DNA of 22,122 nucleotides from an uncultured euryarchaeote (GCA_937876055.1 CALEIW010000016.1:1-22122); one strand, 5' to 3'; shown: positions 7,873-15,079, numbered from the stretch's first letter. Translations and numbers: made by a program. Notes: a model not told the origin generated them from the letters alone.

Positions 7873-8810
7873 TGAATCAAACAACTAGAAGAAGCCGGCA
7901 AACAGCCATCCGACTATTCGCTCAAGAGTACATGGATGCGGATTTGCCTGAGGAAGGAGCGGGAGAATATGACCCCTCATTCGTAATCACCAAACTAGGC
8001 GCTAAGGTCAACCGAGCCTTAGTTGGAGGAGTAATCGATAGGGTCGAGCGACGAGAAACCGAAAGTGGCTCCTTTTACACCGCTCATCTACGAGATCCAA
8101 CTGGAACTCATCGATTCGAAGTAGCGTCATTCCAACCAGAACTCCATGCAGATATCGAAGAGATTCTCAACCGCTTCGAGAGCGGTGATAGATTCCTCAT
8201 GTTGTTGGTCGGCCGAGCCCGTTGGTTCGAGACCGAAGATGGTGGAATGTTCACATCATTTAGGGCCGAAGAATTCAGTATTGTAGACAAGGACCTCTAC
8301 ACCCATTGGTTGGTTGAAGCATCCGAAGCAACTCTGCGCCGATTGGACGCATACGAAGCATCGATGGAATCTGATCTAACACCCGCTGCTCTTGAATCGG
8401 CAGGAGTTCCCAGCGACCTAATTGATGGAATGGTCTTAGCAAGAGGTCATTATGGCGAATTTGATACAGAGAATTACCGAGTAGGGATTTTACAATCGCT
8501 CTCGATGGCAACTGGTTCTGATGTCATTATTGATGCCCCATCTCCTCAACCAACTTTGGAACAAGCGACTGAACCCACTGAGGAAGTATCCCAGGCCCCT
8601 GCTCCGACCGGAGATGTGTCTGAGATTTTGCTGGAGACAATTCGCATTAAGGACGATGGAGATGGAGTAGATTACGATACATTGGTCCACGCGGCGGTTA
8701 TGGCAGGCCATAGCCGAGAAGAAGCAGAAGACGCAATCGATAATCTTCGAGATATCGAAGGTTCGATTATCGAGCCAAGGTTCAGCTTCTTCCGACTGAC
8801 GCCTCAGTAA
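7872..8810 (+). CDS. RPA-associated protein (RPAP, COG3390-like)
   Basis: The ATG overlaps the RPA stop in the form TGATG, giving tight translational coupling; a GTG one codon earlier (7869) is a possible alternative. The N-terminal half (about 1-150) is an OB-like domain with LVGGVIDRVERRE, AHLRDPTGTHRFEVASF and a FLMLLVGRARWFE strand, as in archaeal RPA-associated proteins. A Pro/Glu-rich linker (about 218-245) leads to a compact C-terminal domain (about 247-312), with EILLETIRIKDDGDGVDYDTL and SREEAEDAIDNL, which looks like a winged helix. The likely role is to assist RPA on single-stranded DNA. The assignment rests on the architecture plus the operon position. The stop codon directly touches that of the convergent SAP-like gene. 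Confidence 0.85.
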   Translation: MNQTTRRSRQTAIRLFAQEYMDADLPEEGAGEYDPSFVITKLGAKVNRALVGGVIDRVERRETESGSFYTAHLRDPTGTHRFEVASFQPELHADIEEILNRFESGDRFLMLLVGRARWFETEDGGMFTSFRAEEFSIVDKDLYTHWLVEASEATLRRLDAYEASMESDLTPAALESAGVPSDLIDGMVLARGHYGEFDTENYRVGILQSLSMATGSDVIIDAPSPQPTLEQATEPTEEVSQAPAPTGDVSEILLETIRIKDDGDGVDYDTLVHAAVMAGHSREEAEDAIDNLRDIEGSIIEPRFSFFRLTPQ

Positions 8811-9794
8811 TCACCGCAGTCCTGCGATTATTTGCTCAGCCTCAGTCATCTTCGCTCGAATTCGAGCGATCGCATCAGAATCTCCAGTACCGGCTTTTGG
8901 GGCACTGACGGGAGTGGCTCCAACCTCTTGGAAAGCGACATCACGCGAGCCCTTCGCCTCAGCGATTCTACTTGCGACCAACAATAGGCGAGTACTAGTC
9001 GTTTCATCTTCAACAGGCCATCCTCTTCTGACAGCGATTCGAAGGAACAATTCCTCCTCCTGCTCAGACCATCTTCCACCATGACTGTTGAGGATTGTTC
9101 CAATCATACGTTCGATATCTCCAATCATGCCCGCGAGACTTTGCAAGGTTGAATCATCACCCTTCCCATCACTCTTGGAAAGTAAATCTGCAGCGTCTTC
9201 CATTTGATGTTGAGAAAGAGGTTGTAAGAAATCAATAGGATTTTCAGGCACCTCAATTACAATCACTTCGTCTTCGGGTTCAGGCTCTTCTGTTGTTTTC
9301 ACAGTTGTAGATTGAACATCAGGTAAGCCATTTCTTTTCAGTGAGCGTTTGATTAGCCCCCATCCGCGACCTTGACTTGCAAGAACTCCAGCAACTCTTC
9401 CCATCAGGACAGTTCTAGTTCCTGTTAATTGCAATTCTAACTTTTGACACAAGGAGTGTAACTTGTCACGCTCCATTTCAGCGAGGTTCTCTACCGTCAG
9501 CCTTCTTGAGTCGTGGTTTAGATGGAGCCAGAGTCTCTGTCTCCTTTCTTTGTGTGAGCCGGATGATTTGATTCCAAAGATCTTCAAAGTATCACCTAAC
9601 TCCTGGTGTGACATCGCTTGGATTCCTTCCCAACTTAGATCATAATCGCCCATCACTTGATTTCTGATTAGGCGAGCCCTAAGGACTTCTACCGAGCCAT
9701 TTTTTCGGAATCCAGCGGCTTCTGCTCTCTCTCGCAATTCCATTAATCGGGCTCGATATAACTGGTCGAGTAATACTCGATCAACCGACATCAT
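8811..9794 (-). CDS. Protein with three SAP-like segments, convergent with the RPA operon
   Basis: The N-terminal 140 residues contain three consecutive SAP-like helix-turn-helix units: LMELRERAEAAGFRKNG...RLI (about 15-44), MSHQELGDTLKIFGIKSSG...RLW (about 60-90) and MERDKLHSLCQKLELQLTG...RVAG (about 103-137). SAP motifs usually bind DNA. An acidic Pro/Glu linker follows (about 165-190), then a helical C-terminal part without a family I recognise. ATG codons stand at 9794 and 9791, and GGTGG overlaps the GTG at 9800, so I choose 9794. The gene ends base-to-base against the RPA-associated gene and therefore shares its 3' region. A role in DNA metabolism fits the neighbours but is an inference. 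Confidence 0.75.
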   Translation of the reverse strand: MMSVDRVLLDQLYRARLMELRERAEAAGFRKNGSVEVLRARLIRNQVMGDYDLSWEGIQAMSHQELGDTLKIFGIKSSGSHKERRQRLWLHLNHDSRRLTVENLAEMERDKLHSLCQKLELQLTGTRTVLMGRVAGVLASQGRGWGLIKRSLKRNGLPDVQSTTVKTTEEPEPEDEVIVIEVPENPIDFLQPLSQHQMEDAADLLSKSDGKGDDSTLQSLAGMIGDIERMIGTILNSHGGRWSEQEEELFLRIAVRRGWPVEDETTSTRLLLVASRIAEAKGSRDVAFQEVGATPVSAPKAGTGDSDAIARIRAKMTEAEQIIAGLR

Positions 9795-9800
9795 GACCAC

Positions 9801-9836
9801 CGATAAGACCCAAGCGAACTCTTCGCCGTCTTATCG
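9801..9836. repeat. Nested inverted repeat (9 bp outer, 5 bp inner) before the SAP-like gene
   Basis: CGATAAGAC (9801-9809) pairs with GTCTTATCG (9828-9836). Inside it GCGAA (9814-9818) pairs with TTCGC (9822-9826), leaving a 3-nt loop and a small internal bulge. It lies 6 nt before the start codon at 9794 and downstream of the HemC-like gene on the same strand. It could be a hairpin in the leader, an RNA processing site or an operator. Confidence 0.5.
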
Positions 9837-9892
9837 CTTACCCATTCTTTGAACTGTTGAACGAGGGTTTTGAGGGTTGAGAGAAATTGCCG

Positions 9893-10972
9893 TCACTTCT
9901 CTAAATCAATCCAAGGGTCCTTTGCTGGTAATAGGCCTTGGCGACTTCTTTGTTCGGGTATTGGGCTGCTCGCGGTGGTCAACATTCGCTCCCAGTCTTT
10001 TGCCAATGCAATTACCGAATTCTCGAGATTGGAGAGTGGAACCAACCTTTCCACAGAAACGGTTTGCATGCCATCGTCTGACAGGAATTCCATGCGTATT
10101 TCGACATGAACTTCAGTGGTCTCAGTTTCCCCTTCAGGATCGTGAAATACGGATTCCATTGTCAGGTCAAAGAATTCCTCTGCCTGTCGCATAATCGCTC
10201 CGACTTGCCTATGTCGAACCAGAATTGCGACTCTATCGAGTTCGCTCTCAGATAATCCACCAATGAGATTATCCTGAGTCCACCATACAGTCTCTCCTTC
10301 TAATTCTGATATGTCTTGAATCAATTTTCTCGGAAATCCACTGCGTCCGATTAGGACAACAAGATCAGCATAGGGTACAGGCAGATACCTATCTCCTTCT
10401 CTCTCTTCTGGATCGATTCCCAAGACGGTTCTCCTGCTCGAACAGTGAATTGAATTGAATACTTCACGAGAGGTCACAAATCCGTCAATATCTCCATTGC
10501 GACGAAGTGTTTCCATCCAGCGAGCAATATCATCTTCTGAATCAGGCCTGTCTTCGATTTCATGAATTGAAGCATAAGCCCGGCTGGAGAGTAAGCGCAA
10601 TCCTCGACGTGCCCGCTTTAGTTGCCGTCGAATGATTTTGTCATCACAGAGAATTATTGCACCTTTAGGCTGATACCAAATACGATTTTCACTAACCAAA
10701 AACCTAGCCGGTCTTCTTGGAGTTCTAGCGCCTAATACCTGACATCCGGCTTCCAACAATTTGATTTGTTTACCATGCAGTAAACGAGCAGGCATAGCGA
10801 GTAGGTCTAATTCTCCTTCTTTCAGGCTCTCAATAGCCTGTTCTAGAGTATTCACCGGAGTGATTTCTAGTTCTAAATCTCCGGATTCTTCTGAGGCCAG
10901 AAAATCCTCTAAATTTTTTGAAGATAGACAATGAGGATGGTCGAGTGTTCCGACTTTTACTCGTTCTTCCAC
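9893..10972 (-). CDS. Degenerate HemC-like (porphobilinogen deaminase-fold) protein, probably not an active deaminase
   Basis: The opening KVGTLDHPHCLSSKNLEDFL, then ELEITPVNTLEQAIESLKEGELDLLAMPARL, follows the first domain of hydroxymethylbilane synthase (R-I-G-T-R...; E-V-P; E-L-x-x-G-x-I-D-L-A-V-H-S-x-K-D). A later GAIILCDDKIIRRQLKRAR resembles the family's GTSSLRR segment. The catalytic HSxKD is replaced by MPARL, and no typical GGC cofactor-attachment site is seen, so heme synthesis is unlikely. It may be a repurposed type-II periplasmic-binding fold. I choose the GTG at 10972: GAGGTGG lies just upstream and the homology starts there. The ATG at 11053 would add 27 unlike residues and run across the promoter of the divergent synthase gene. 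The fold assignment is tentative; the gene is well supported. Confidence 0.6.
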   Translation of the reverse strand: MEERVKVGTLDHPHCLSSKNLEDFLASEESGDLELEITPVNTLEQAIESLKEGELDLLAMPARLLHGKQIKLLEAGCQVLGARTPRRPARFLVSENRIWYQPKGAIILCDDKIIRRQLKRARRGLRLLSSRAYASIHEIEDRPDSEDDIARWMETLRRNGDIDGFVTSREVFNSIHCSSRRTVLGIDPEEREGDRYLPVPYADLVVLIGRSGFPRKLIQDISELEGETVWWTQDNLIGGLSESELDRVAILVRHRQVGAIMRQAEEFFDLTMESVFHDPEGETETTEVHVEIRMEFLSDDGMQTVSVERLVPLSNLENSVIALAKDWERMLTTASSPIPEQRSRQGLLPAKDPWIDLEK

Positions 10973-11031
10973 AGCGTCCACCTCAAGGGGGGAGCACGCA
11001 ACGTGCCCGTTTACGCGGCCACACACCTGTT

Positions 11032-11061
11032 GATATAGGCACCCCCTCACCATTGGGATGA
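11032..11061 (+). promoter_or_regulatory. TATA-like box, predicted leaderless promoter of the polyprenyl synthase gene
   Basis: GATATAGG at 11032-11039 is centred about 26 bp before the ATG at 11062, the usual archaeal distance from TATA to transcription start. Only a weak GGGATG lies before the ATG, so a leaderless mRNA is likely. Confidence 0.5.
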
Positions 11062-12042
11062 ATGGTATCCCTCAGCAACCGTCAAATGAGTCTGGAAGGA
11101 CTTAGAGACCGAGTTGAAGAGGCATTGGAAAATTTCGTTCAAGATAGAATGACCAAGAACGATGCTCCCGCTATGAGTTTGGCTCGTGACTTGCTACTTT
11201 CAGGAGGCAAACGGTACCGCCCAATCGTAGCCTTGCTAGCCTACCAAGCAGCCGGCGGCAAGGACTTAGATTCGGTTATGGATTTGGCTTTAGCCAGTGA
11301 ATTGATACATACAGCGACCTTAATTCACGACGATATCAACGACCAAGCAAAGACACGTCGTGGGCTTCCAACTCTACATTCAGCACATAGCCAATCTCAT
11401 GGAATAATTGCTGGAGATTATCTGTTTGTGCTTGGATTCGGACTTGGCGGTAAATTCGATGCTCGAATTGTAGACCGGATGGCCGAAACTTCCGCCAATA
11501 TCGCCGCGGGCGAATTATTGCAAATCAAGCACATAGCAGACTTAGCTACAACTCCCGAAGACTACTATGCAATCATCGATGGAAAAACCGCCGGACCATT
11601 CGCTAGCGCCTGCTCTTGTGCAGCGATGCAAGCAGACGCTGAGCAAACAATTGTAGACACCCTCGATGATTTTGGATGGGAAGTTGGTCGAGCCTTCCAA
11701 TTGGTCGATGATTTACTTGATTTGACCGGAGACCCATCAATGGGTAAGCCAAGAGGCACCGATGTCCACGAAGGAAAGATGACCCTACCAATCATCCATG
11801 CCCTAACCATGCTGCATGGAGTCGAGCGAGAACAACTTGCAGATGTCCTGCAAAACTTCAGCGATGACAGATGGGGAGAACTAACCGAATTGCTTGAGAG
11901 TGCTGGCTCATTTGAATATGCCAAGCAATTGATTCAGAATCATATCGATCGCGCGCAAGAAAGCCTCGAATCCTTACCAGATACGGATGCTAAATCATTG
12001 ATGATAGAGATTGCAAAACTATCTCGCGGGCGACGCACCTGA
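11062..12042 (+). CDS. Trans-polyprenyl diphosphate synthase (geranylgeranyl diphosphate synthase or longer chain)
   Basis: This enzyme condenses isopentenyl diphosphate units into a long prenyl diphosphate, the precursor of archaeal lipids and quinone tails. The 326 residues carry GGKRYRP near 48-54, a first DDxxD at D90-D94 (HDDIND) followed by TRRGLPT, a GDYLF segment, a GKTAGPFASA segment, and a second DDxxD at D216-D220 within FQLVDDLLD. Residues four and five positions before the first motif are Thr and Ala. They are small, which allows chains of C20 or longer. The start at 11062 is supported by the TATA-like box 26 bp upstream; another ATG at 11086 is in frame. A geranylgeranyl reductase follows 33 nt downstream, which favours a C20 product used for ether lipids. 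Confidence 0.9.
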   Translation: MVSLSNRQMSLEGLRDRVEEALENFVQDRMTKNDAPAMSLARDLLLSGGKRYRPIVALLAYQAAGGKDLDSVMDLALASELIHTATLIHDDINDQAKTRRGLPTLHSAHSQSHGIIAGDYLFVLGFGLGGKFDARIVDRMAETSANIAAGELLQIKHIADLATTPEDYYAIIDGKTAGPFASACSCAAMQADAEQTIVDTLDDFGWEVGRAFQLVDDLLDLTGDPSMGKPRGTDVHEGKMTLPIIHALTMLHGVEREQLADVLQNFSDDRWGELTELLESAGSFEYAKQLIQNHIDRAQESLESLPDTDAKSLMIEIAKLSRGRRT

Positions 12043-12075
12043 GGTGGCCAAACAACGCACTGAGCGGTGATTTTC

Positions 12076-13176
12076 ATGGTCGAAAGAACTGATTGGGATG
12101 TTATTGTAATCGGAGGAGGTCCTGCCGGCTCCACCGTTGCTCGTTATGTTGCAGAGGGTGGAAAGGACGTCTTAGTCATCGATGGCAGAGAGTCCATAGG
12201 TAGCCCACTTCAATGTGGAGAATTAGTTCCTAGTAACGAGGAGATGAAGCGACTTTGTCCAGACGTTCCAGAGGTCGATGATCTACTACAAACACCTGAA
12301 CACGCAATCTCAATGAGAACCTCCCAAATGAATTTGGTACCGCCATCAGGACGCCCACTTCGCTATCCCTTTGAGGGCCTAATGCTCGATAGAGTAGCGC
12401 ATGATGAGTGGTTGGTGGATTTAGCTAAATCCAAAGGTGCAAATTACCTAACTGGTGCAAGAGTCGATGCAGTTAATGGAGAAACCGTTTGCCTAAGAGA
12501 AGGACGAGAATTTACTGCTAGAATCATTGTCGGCGCAGGCGGCCATAATGACCCACTGCGCCGCAGTCATTGGAATGAATCGAGCCTCAAAATCCCCATT
12601 AAATTCGTTCTGATGGATGGTGACTTTGGCGATGCTGTAGAACTTCACTTTGGTTCAATGGCGCCAGGAGGTTATGCCTGGATGTTCCCCAAGCAAGGCG
12701 GGGCAAATATCGGTGTCGGGATTCAGAACAAATTTGCTAAAGGACGTTCATTGAATCTATTTGCGGACGAGTTCATACACCGTTATGGGGATGCTGTAAC
12801 TTTCTCAGGAGCAGGCTCGCTTCCAATGTCGGGTACGATAGATTGTTTTGTCAAAGAAAATCACCTACTTGTTGGAGACGCAGCAGGCATGGTTCTGCCC
12901 TCAAATGGTGCAGGCATTACTATTGCAATGGTTGGAGGAAGAATTGCAGGTCAACAAATTGTTTCACATCTAGAAAATGGAACCCCCCTAGATGAATACG
13001 AGAAAGAGTGGAAAAGACAAATGGGTTCTGTAATGCGAAATTCGAAATTATCATTCAAAGTCGGTAGTTGGATTATGAGACTTCCAGATTGGATTCTAAA
13101 TCTCGCATTTAATCCTCTTACGAAGCCCTTTGTTTGGCGCTTTGTGACCTGTCGGAAACCATTCATTATTTTCTGA
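12076..13176 (+). CDS. Geranylgeranyl reductase family FAD-dependent oxidoreductase
   Basis: Proteins of this family saturate the double bonds of geranylgeranyl chains in archaeal lipids. The 366 residues show an N-terminal FAD-binding GGGPAGS (13-19), PLQCGE (44-49, the family's PxxxxxCGE signature), GGYAWMFPK in the middle, and GDAAG at 267-271 followed by PSNGAGI. The C-terminal ~50 residues are hydrophobic and basic, which suggests peripheral membrane association. I choose the ATG at 12076 because GGTGA lies 5 nt before it; the GTG at 12067 overlaps that site. It is probably co-transcribed with the polyprenyl synthase. The exact substrate (digeranylgeranyl lipid or a free prenyl chain) cannot be read from sequence. 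Confidence 0.9.
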   Translation: MVERTDWDVIVIGGGPAGSTVARYVAEGGKDVLVIDGRESIGSPLQCGELVPSNEEMKRLCPDVPEVDDLLQTPEHAISMRTSQMNLVPPSGRPLRYPFEGLMLDRVAHDEWLVDLAKSKGANYLTGARVDAVNGETVCLREGREFTARIIVGAGGHNDPLRRSHWNESSLKIPIKFVLMDGDFGDAVELHFGSMAPGGYAWMFPKQGGANIGVGIQNKFAKGRSLNLFADEFIHRYGDAVTFSGAGSLPMSGTIDCFVKENHLLVGDAAGMVLPSNGAGITIAMVGGRIAGQQIVSHLENGTPLDEYEKEWKRQMGSVMRNSKLSFKVGSWIMRLPDWILNLAFNPLTKPFVWRFVTCRKPFIIF

Positions 13177-13220
13177 ATTGATTGGTTTCAAACCCGTAGA
13201 ATTCACGGCTTGAAGACACG

Positions 13221-13230
13221 AGTATATATG
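13221..13230 (+). promoter_or_regulatory. TATA box before the tandem microproteins
   Basis: AGTATATATG is a strong TATA-like element. It predicts transcription starting near 13250, downstream of the ATG at 13237. That excludes this ATG and favours the ATG at 13285 as the first start codon. Confidence 0.45.
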
Positions 13231-13284
13231 CGGTGAATGAAAGAAGATACATTTCTTGATAACCCATACTCCAATCGACGAACC

Positions 13285-13374
13285 ATGAACCCAAGAGTAA
13301 TACTTGTGGCGTTGATTGCTAGCTATGCCTCCTTTGCGGTTACAGCAATGACAATCACACCACTACTAAGTTAA
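13285..13374 (+). CDS. 29-aa single-helix membrane microprotein (first of a tandem pair)
   Basis: The frame from ATG 13285 to TAA 13372-13374 encodes a short basic start, MNPR, and then one hydrophobic helix ending in TPLLS. The same frame is open back to an ATG at 13237, but the TATA box at 13221-13230 places transcription start after that codon. From the chosen Met it aligns without gaps over about 23 residues with the start of the next small protein, sharing Y-x-S-F-x-V and flanking Leu, Ile and Met. I do not know a family. The similarity to its neighbour is the main reason to believe the frame is translated. Confidence 0.4.
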   Translation: MNPRVILVALIASYASFAVTAMTITPLLS

Positions 13375-13404
13375 ACAACAAAACGTGAAATGGAAGTAAC
13401 CAAG

Positions 13405-13596
13405 ATGTTTTTCAAAACTATATTTGCGATGTTAGTTTCTGGATATGTTTCATTCGGAGTTTCAATGATGGCAACTGGAGGCTTTCCCAAATCAGATTTG
13501 ATGACAATAACACTGTCCTTCTCGGTCATCTTCTTGCTGAGCTTCTCGATGATGTCATCTGTACTCACTCCACGTCCGAATCGGCTCTTTGCATAG
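13405..13596 (+). CDS. 63-aa two-helix membrane microprotein (second of a tandem pair)
   Basis: The product starts MFFK and has a first hydrophobic helix with GYVSFGVSMM, a short GGFPKSD turn, a second helix with ITLSFSVIFLLSF, and a basic tail PRPNR. The first helix aligns without gaps with the 29-residue protein just upstream (31 nt spacing). Start at 13405 is preferred because it lines up with that paralogue; an in-frame ATG at 13390 would add five residues. An overlapping antisense frame (13371-13568) is judged less likely. No known family is recognised, and no function is claimed beyond membrane insertion. Confidence 0.45.
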   Translation: MFFKTIFAMLVSGYVSFGVSMMATGGFPKSDLMTITLSFSVIFLLSFSMMSSVLTPRPNRLFA

Positions 13597-13630
13597 AGGC
13601 TCGATACGAGTCTGCGAATAACTCATAACG

Positions 13631-13795
13631 CTAGATTACGCCAGATCGATTTAATTCTAGCAATACAATTACAACGCAAATTATGCTGATAACTATCCCA
13701 ATCGGCCCTCTCTTAATCTTTGAAGAGGGTCTGAATCCAAGCATTGGTTCGGTCTTGTCCGCAAGGTCCTCTTCGATCTCACCGATTGACTTCAT
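13631..13795 (-). CDS. 54-aa membrane microprotein, tail-anchored type, leaderless
   Basis: The frame reads from ATG 13795 to TAG 13631. The first ~26 residues are soluble and charged, with an acidic GEIEEDLADK near the start. A basic KIKRG then leads into a 16-18 residue hydrophobic helix, with ISIICVVIVLL, close to the C-terminus. This is a clean tail-anchor layout. A TATA-like element at 13818-13821 (minus strand CATATA) is centred 25 bp before the ATG, and no ribosome binding site is present, which fits a leaderless mRNA. It converges on the microprotein pair. I recognise no family. Confidence 0.5.
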   Translation of the reverse strand: MKSIGEIEEDLADKTEPMLGFRPSSKIKRGPIGIVISIICVVIVLLELNRSGVI

Positions 13796-13945
13796 GTTAA
13801 TTTTGTGAAGTCCCCCGTATATGATAATGTCTGAATTACCGTATCAAAGGGTACCGTTGTGATCGCCCGCATACACAAGAGGTCCCCTTGTTTACATTCA
13901 CAATCGTGTCGACTCTATCAGTCGTTTGCTGTCCATCGAGTATGA

Positions 13946-13973
13946 CTATAGACCAATCTGACAATCTCCTCTT
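13946..13973 (+). promoter_or_regulatory. TATA-like box, predicted leaderless promoter of the hydrolase gene
   Basis: CTATAG at 13946-13951 is centred 25 bp before the GTG at 13974, with no ribosome binding site between. This spacing supports the GTG as both transcription and translation start. Confidence 0.45.
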
Positions 13974-14837
13974 GTGGATCAGGAGAAGGCCCCTCTTGCC
14001 ACGCATTACAAGTTACCCTTGTTTCTGACTCTCTTTGCGAAAACATTGAATTTAATTTCCAAGGGACTAACAACACGTTTTCTCTGGAAAATCTTCTGCA
14101 GTCCAATCAAATTCAAGGTCCCCCCCAGGGAAGCTGAGTTTTACAACAAGACCGAACAGGAAAAGATACAAGCGAAATCCGTAAGCAAGAAAATCATGGT
14201 TTATCGAATTCCAAACGATGGTCCCAAAGTACTCTTTGTGCATGGTTGGAATGGAAGGTCTAGCCAATTCTACCGAATCATAGAGTTGCTTTCGGATAAC
14301 GGCTACGATATTACGGCTGTTGATCTTCCGGGTCATGGAAGGTCAAGTAGAAGCAATACAAACCTTCCAGAAATTGTGGATTTGGTCTCCGAGATTATGA
14401 AATCCAGGGGACCTTATCATGGGGTTGTTTGCCATTCGTTTGGAGGTGTCGCAGCACTCAATTCCTTGAGGCACGGAGCTGGTTGTGAGAAATTGGTTCT
14501 GATATCTACGGGAATGTATGAAGTCAAACCGACGTTCAAGGGCTTCGTTGGCCTTTTCGGGTTGGATGCGGAATACTACACACACCGATTGTTTGAACTC
14601 GCTGAGTCGATACACGGTGTCAGTCCCGGGGACCTTGGATTGGATCAGTTTTCTGCCCAAATTGAGACGGAGACGTTGATTGTTCATTGCGAGGATGACA
14701 AGGAGGCGGTGAAGGAAATTGCTCTCGCTTTGAATGAGGACATGAAAAATTCCACACTGCACCTGACAGAAGGACTAAAGCACAGAAGGATTCTGAGAGA
14801 CGAAAAGGTTGCAGAGATGGTTATGAATTTCCTGTAG
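13974..14837 (+). CDS. Alpha/beta hydrolase fold protein
   Basis: The 287-residue protein has a ~75-residue hydrophobic and basic N-terminal part and then a classical alpha/beta hydrolase core. It contains the oxyanion HGWNG (about 90-94), DLPGHGRSS and the nucleophile elbow CHSFGG (153-158) with Ser155. The candidate acid is D241 or D242 in HCEDDK, and the candidate base is H270 in LKHRR. The elbow has Cys where Gly is usual (G-x-S-x-G), so it is atypical but found in some members. The substrate cannot be read. The GTG start is supported by a TATA-like box 25 bp upstream. Its base use seems different from the flanking core genes by eye, so it may be acquired; this is only an impression. Confidence 0.8.
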   Translation: MDQEKAPLATHYKLPLFLTLFAKTLNLISKGLTTRFLWKIFCSPIKFKVPPREAEFYNKTEQEKIQAKSVSKKIMVYRIPNDGPKVLFVHGWNGRSSQFYRIIELLSDNGYDITAVDLPGHGRSSRSNTNLPEIVDLVSEIMKSRGPYHGVVCHSFGGVAALNSLRHGAGCEKLVLISTGMYEVKPTFKGFVGLFGLDAEYYTHRLFELAESIHGVSPGDLGLDQFSAQIETETLIVHCEDDKEAVKEIALALNEDMKNSTLHLTEGLKHRRILRDEKVAEMVMNFL

Positions 14838-14846
14838 TCCCTTTCA

Positions 14847-14891
14847 ATGGGTATTCGGATGAACCCTTTGATTCATGTTGCCCATACCCAT
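14847..14891. repeat. 8-bp inverted repeat with an inner 5-bp stem after the hydrolase gene
   Basis: ATGGGTAT (14847-14854) pairs with ATACCCAT (14884-14891), and ATGAA (14859-14863) pairs with TTCAT (14872-14876) inside it. It lies 9 nt after the hydrolase stop codon and could stabilise or end that mRNA. Arms of this length arise by chance in a window of this size, so support is weak. Confidence 0.25.
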
Positions 14892-14922
14892 GGGCTCGCA
14901 GTGGGGCATATACATCGCTACC

Positions 14923-15026
14923 CTATGATTCGGTTTTTGTTCCTTCCCAAATGGTCGCCATTCCAGGAAATACGACCTTAGCAGTGACATTTTCGAATCC
15001 TACATCTTCCATCATTAGGACATAAT
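14923..15026 (-). pseudogene. Duplicate 3' end of the UbiE-like methyltransferase gene
   Basis: This stretch repeats the last ~100 bp of the methyltransferase gene in the same orientation, 954 bp away. Positions 14935-15016 are identical to 15889-15970 (82 bp). The similarity extends to 14924-15026 with 5 differences. Read on the minus strand it keeps the frame MMEDVGFENVTAKVV and so on to a stop at the same place, TAG in place of TAA, with the last residues changed from PEP to TES. Beyond 15026 the similarity fades, so there is no methyltransferase core. It is a gene fragment, not a functional gene. Confidence 0.85.
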
Positions 15027-15079
15027 GCATCCATTGTAGATAGATAATCCCTTACGTTGTCAGGGGTTGGAGTTAATCA

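Noticed and set aside
10993..11005. GCACG/CGTGC short palindrome between the HemC-like and synthase genes
   Set aside because: Five-bp arms are common by chance and there is no second copy in the window.
10973..11053. Longer N-terminus for the HemC-like protein from ATG 11053
   Set aside because: It would run through the TATA-like box of the divergent synthase gene, and the added residues do not resemble the family. GAGGTGG supports GTG 10972.
13187..13197. GGTTTCAAACC palindrome after the geranylgeranyl reductase gene
   Set aside because: Only 5-bp arms, and no T-run follows, so it is not evidence of a terminator.
13371..13568. 65-aa antisense frame across the second microprotein
   Set aside because: No promoter or ribosome binding site is seen, and the sense frame has a paralogue beside it. 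It cannot be fully excluded.
14847..14978. Possible 43-aa plus-strand frame running into the duplicated methyltransferase end
   Set aside because: Half of it is the antisense of a known coding sequence, and it has no promoter or ribosome binding site.
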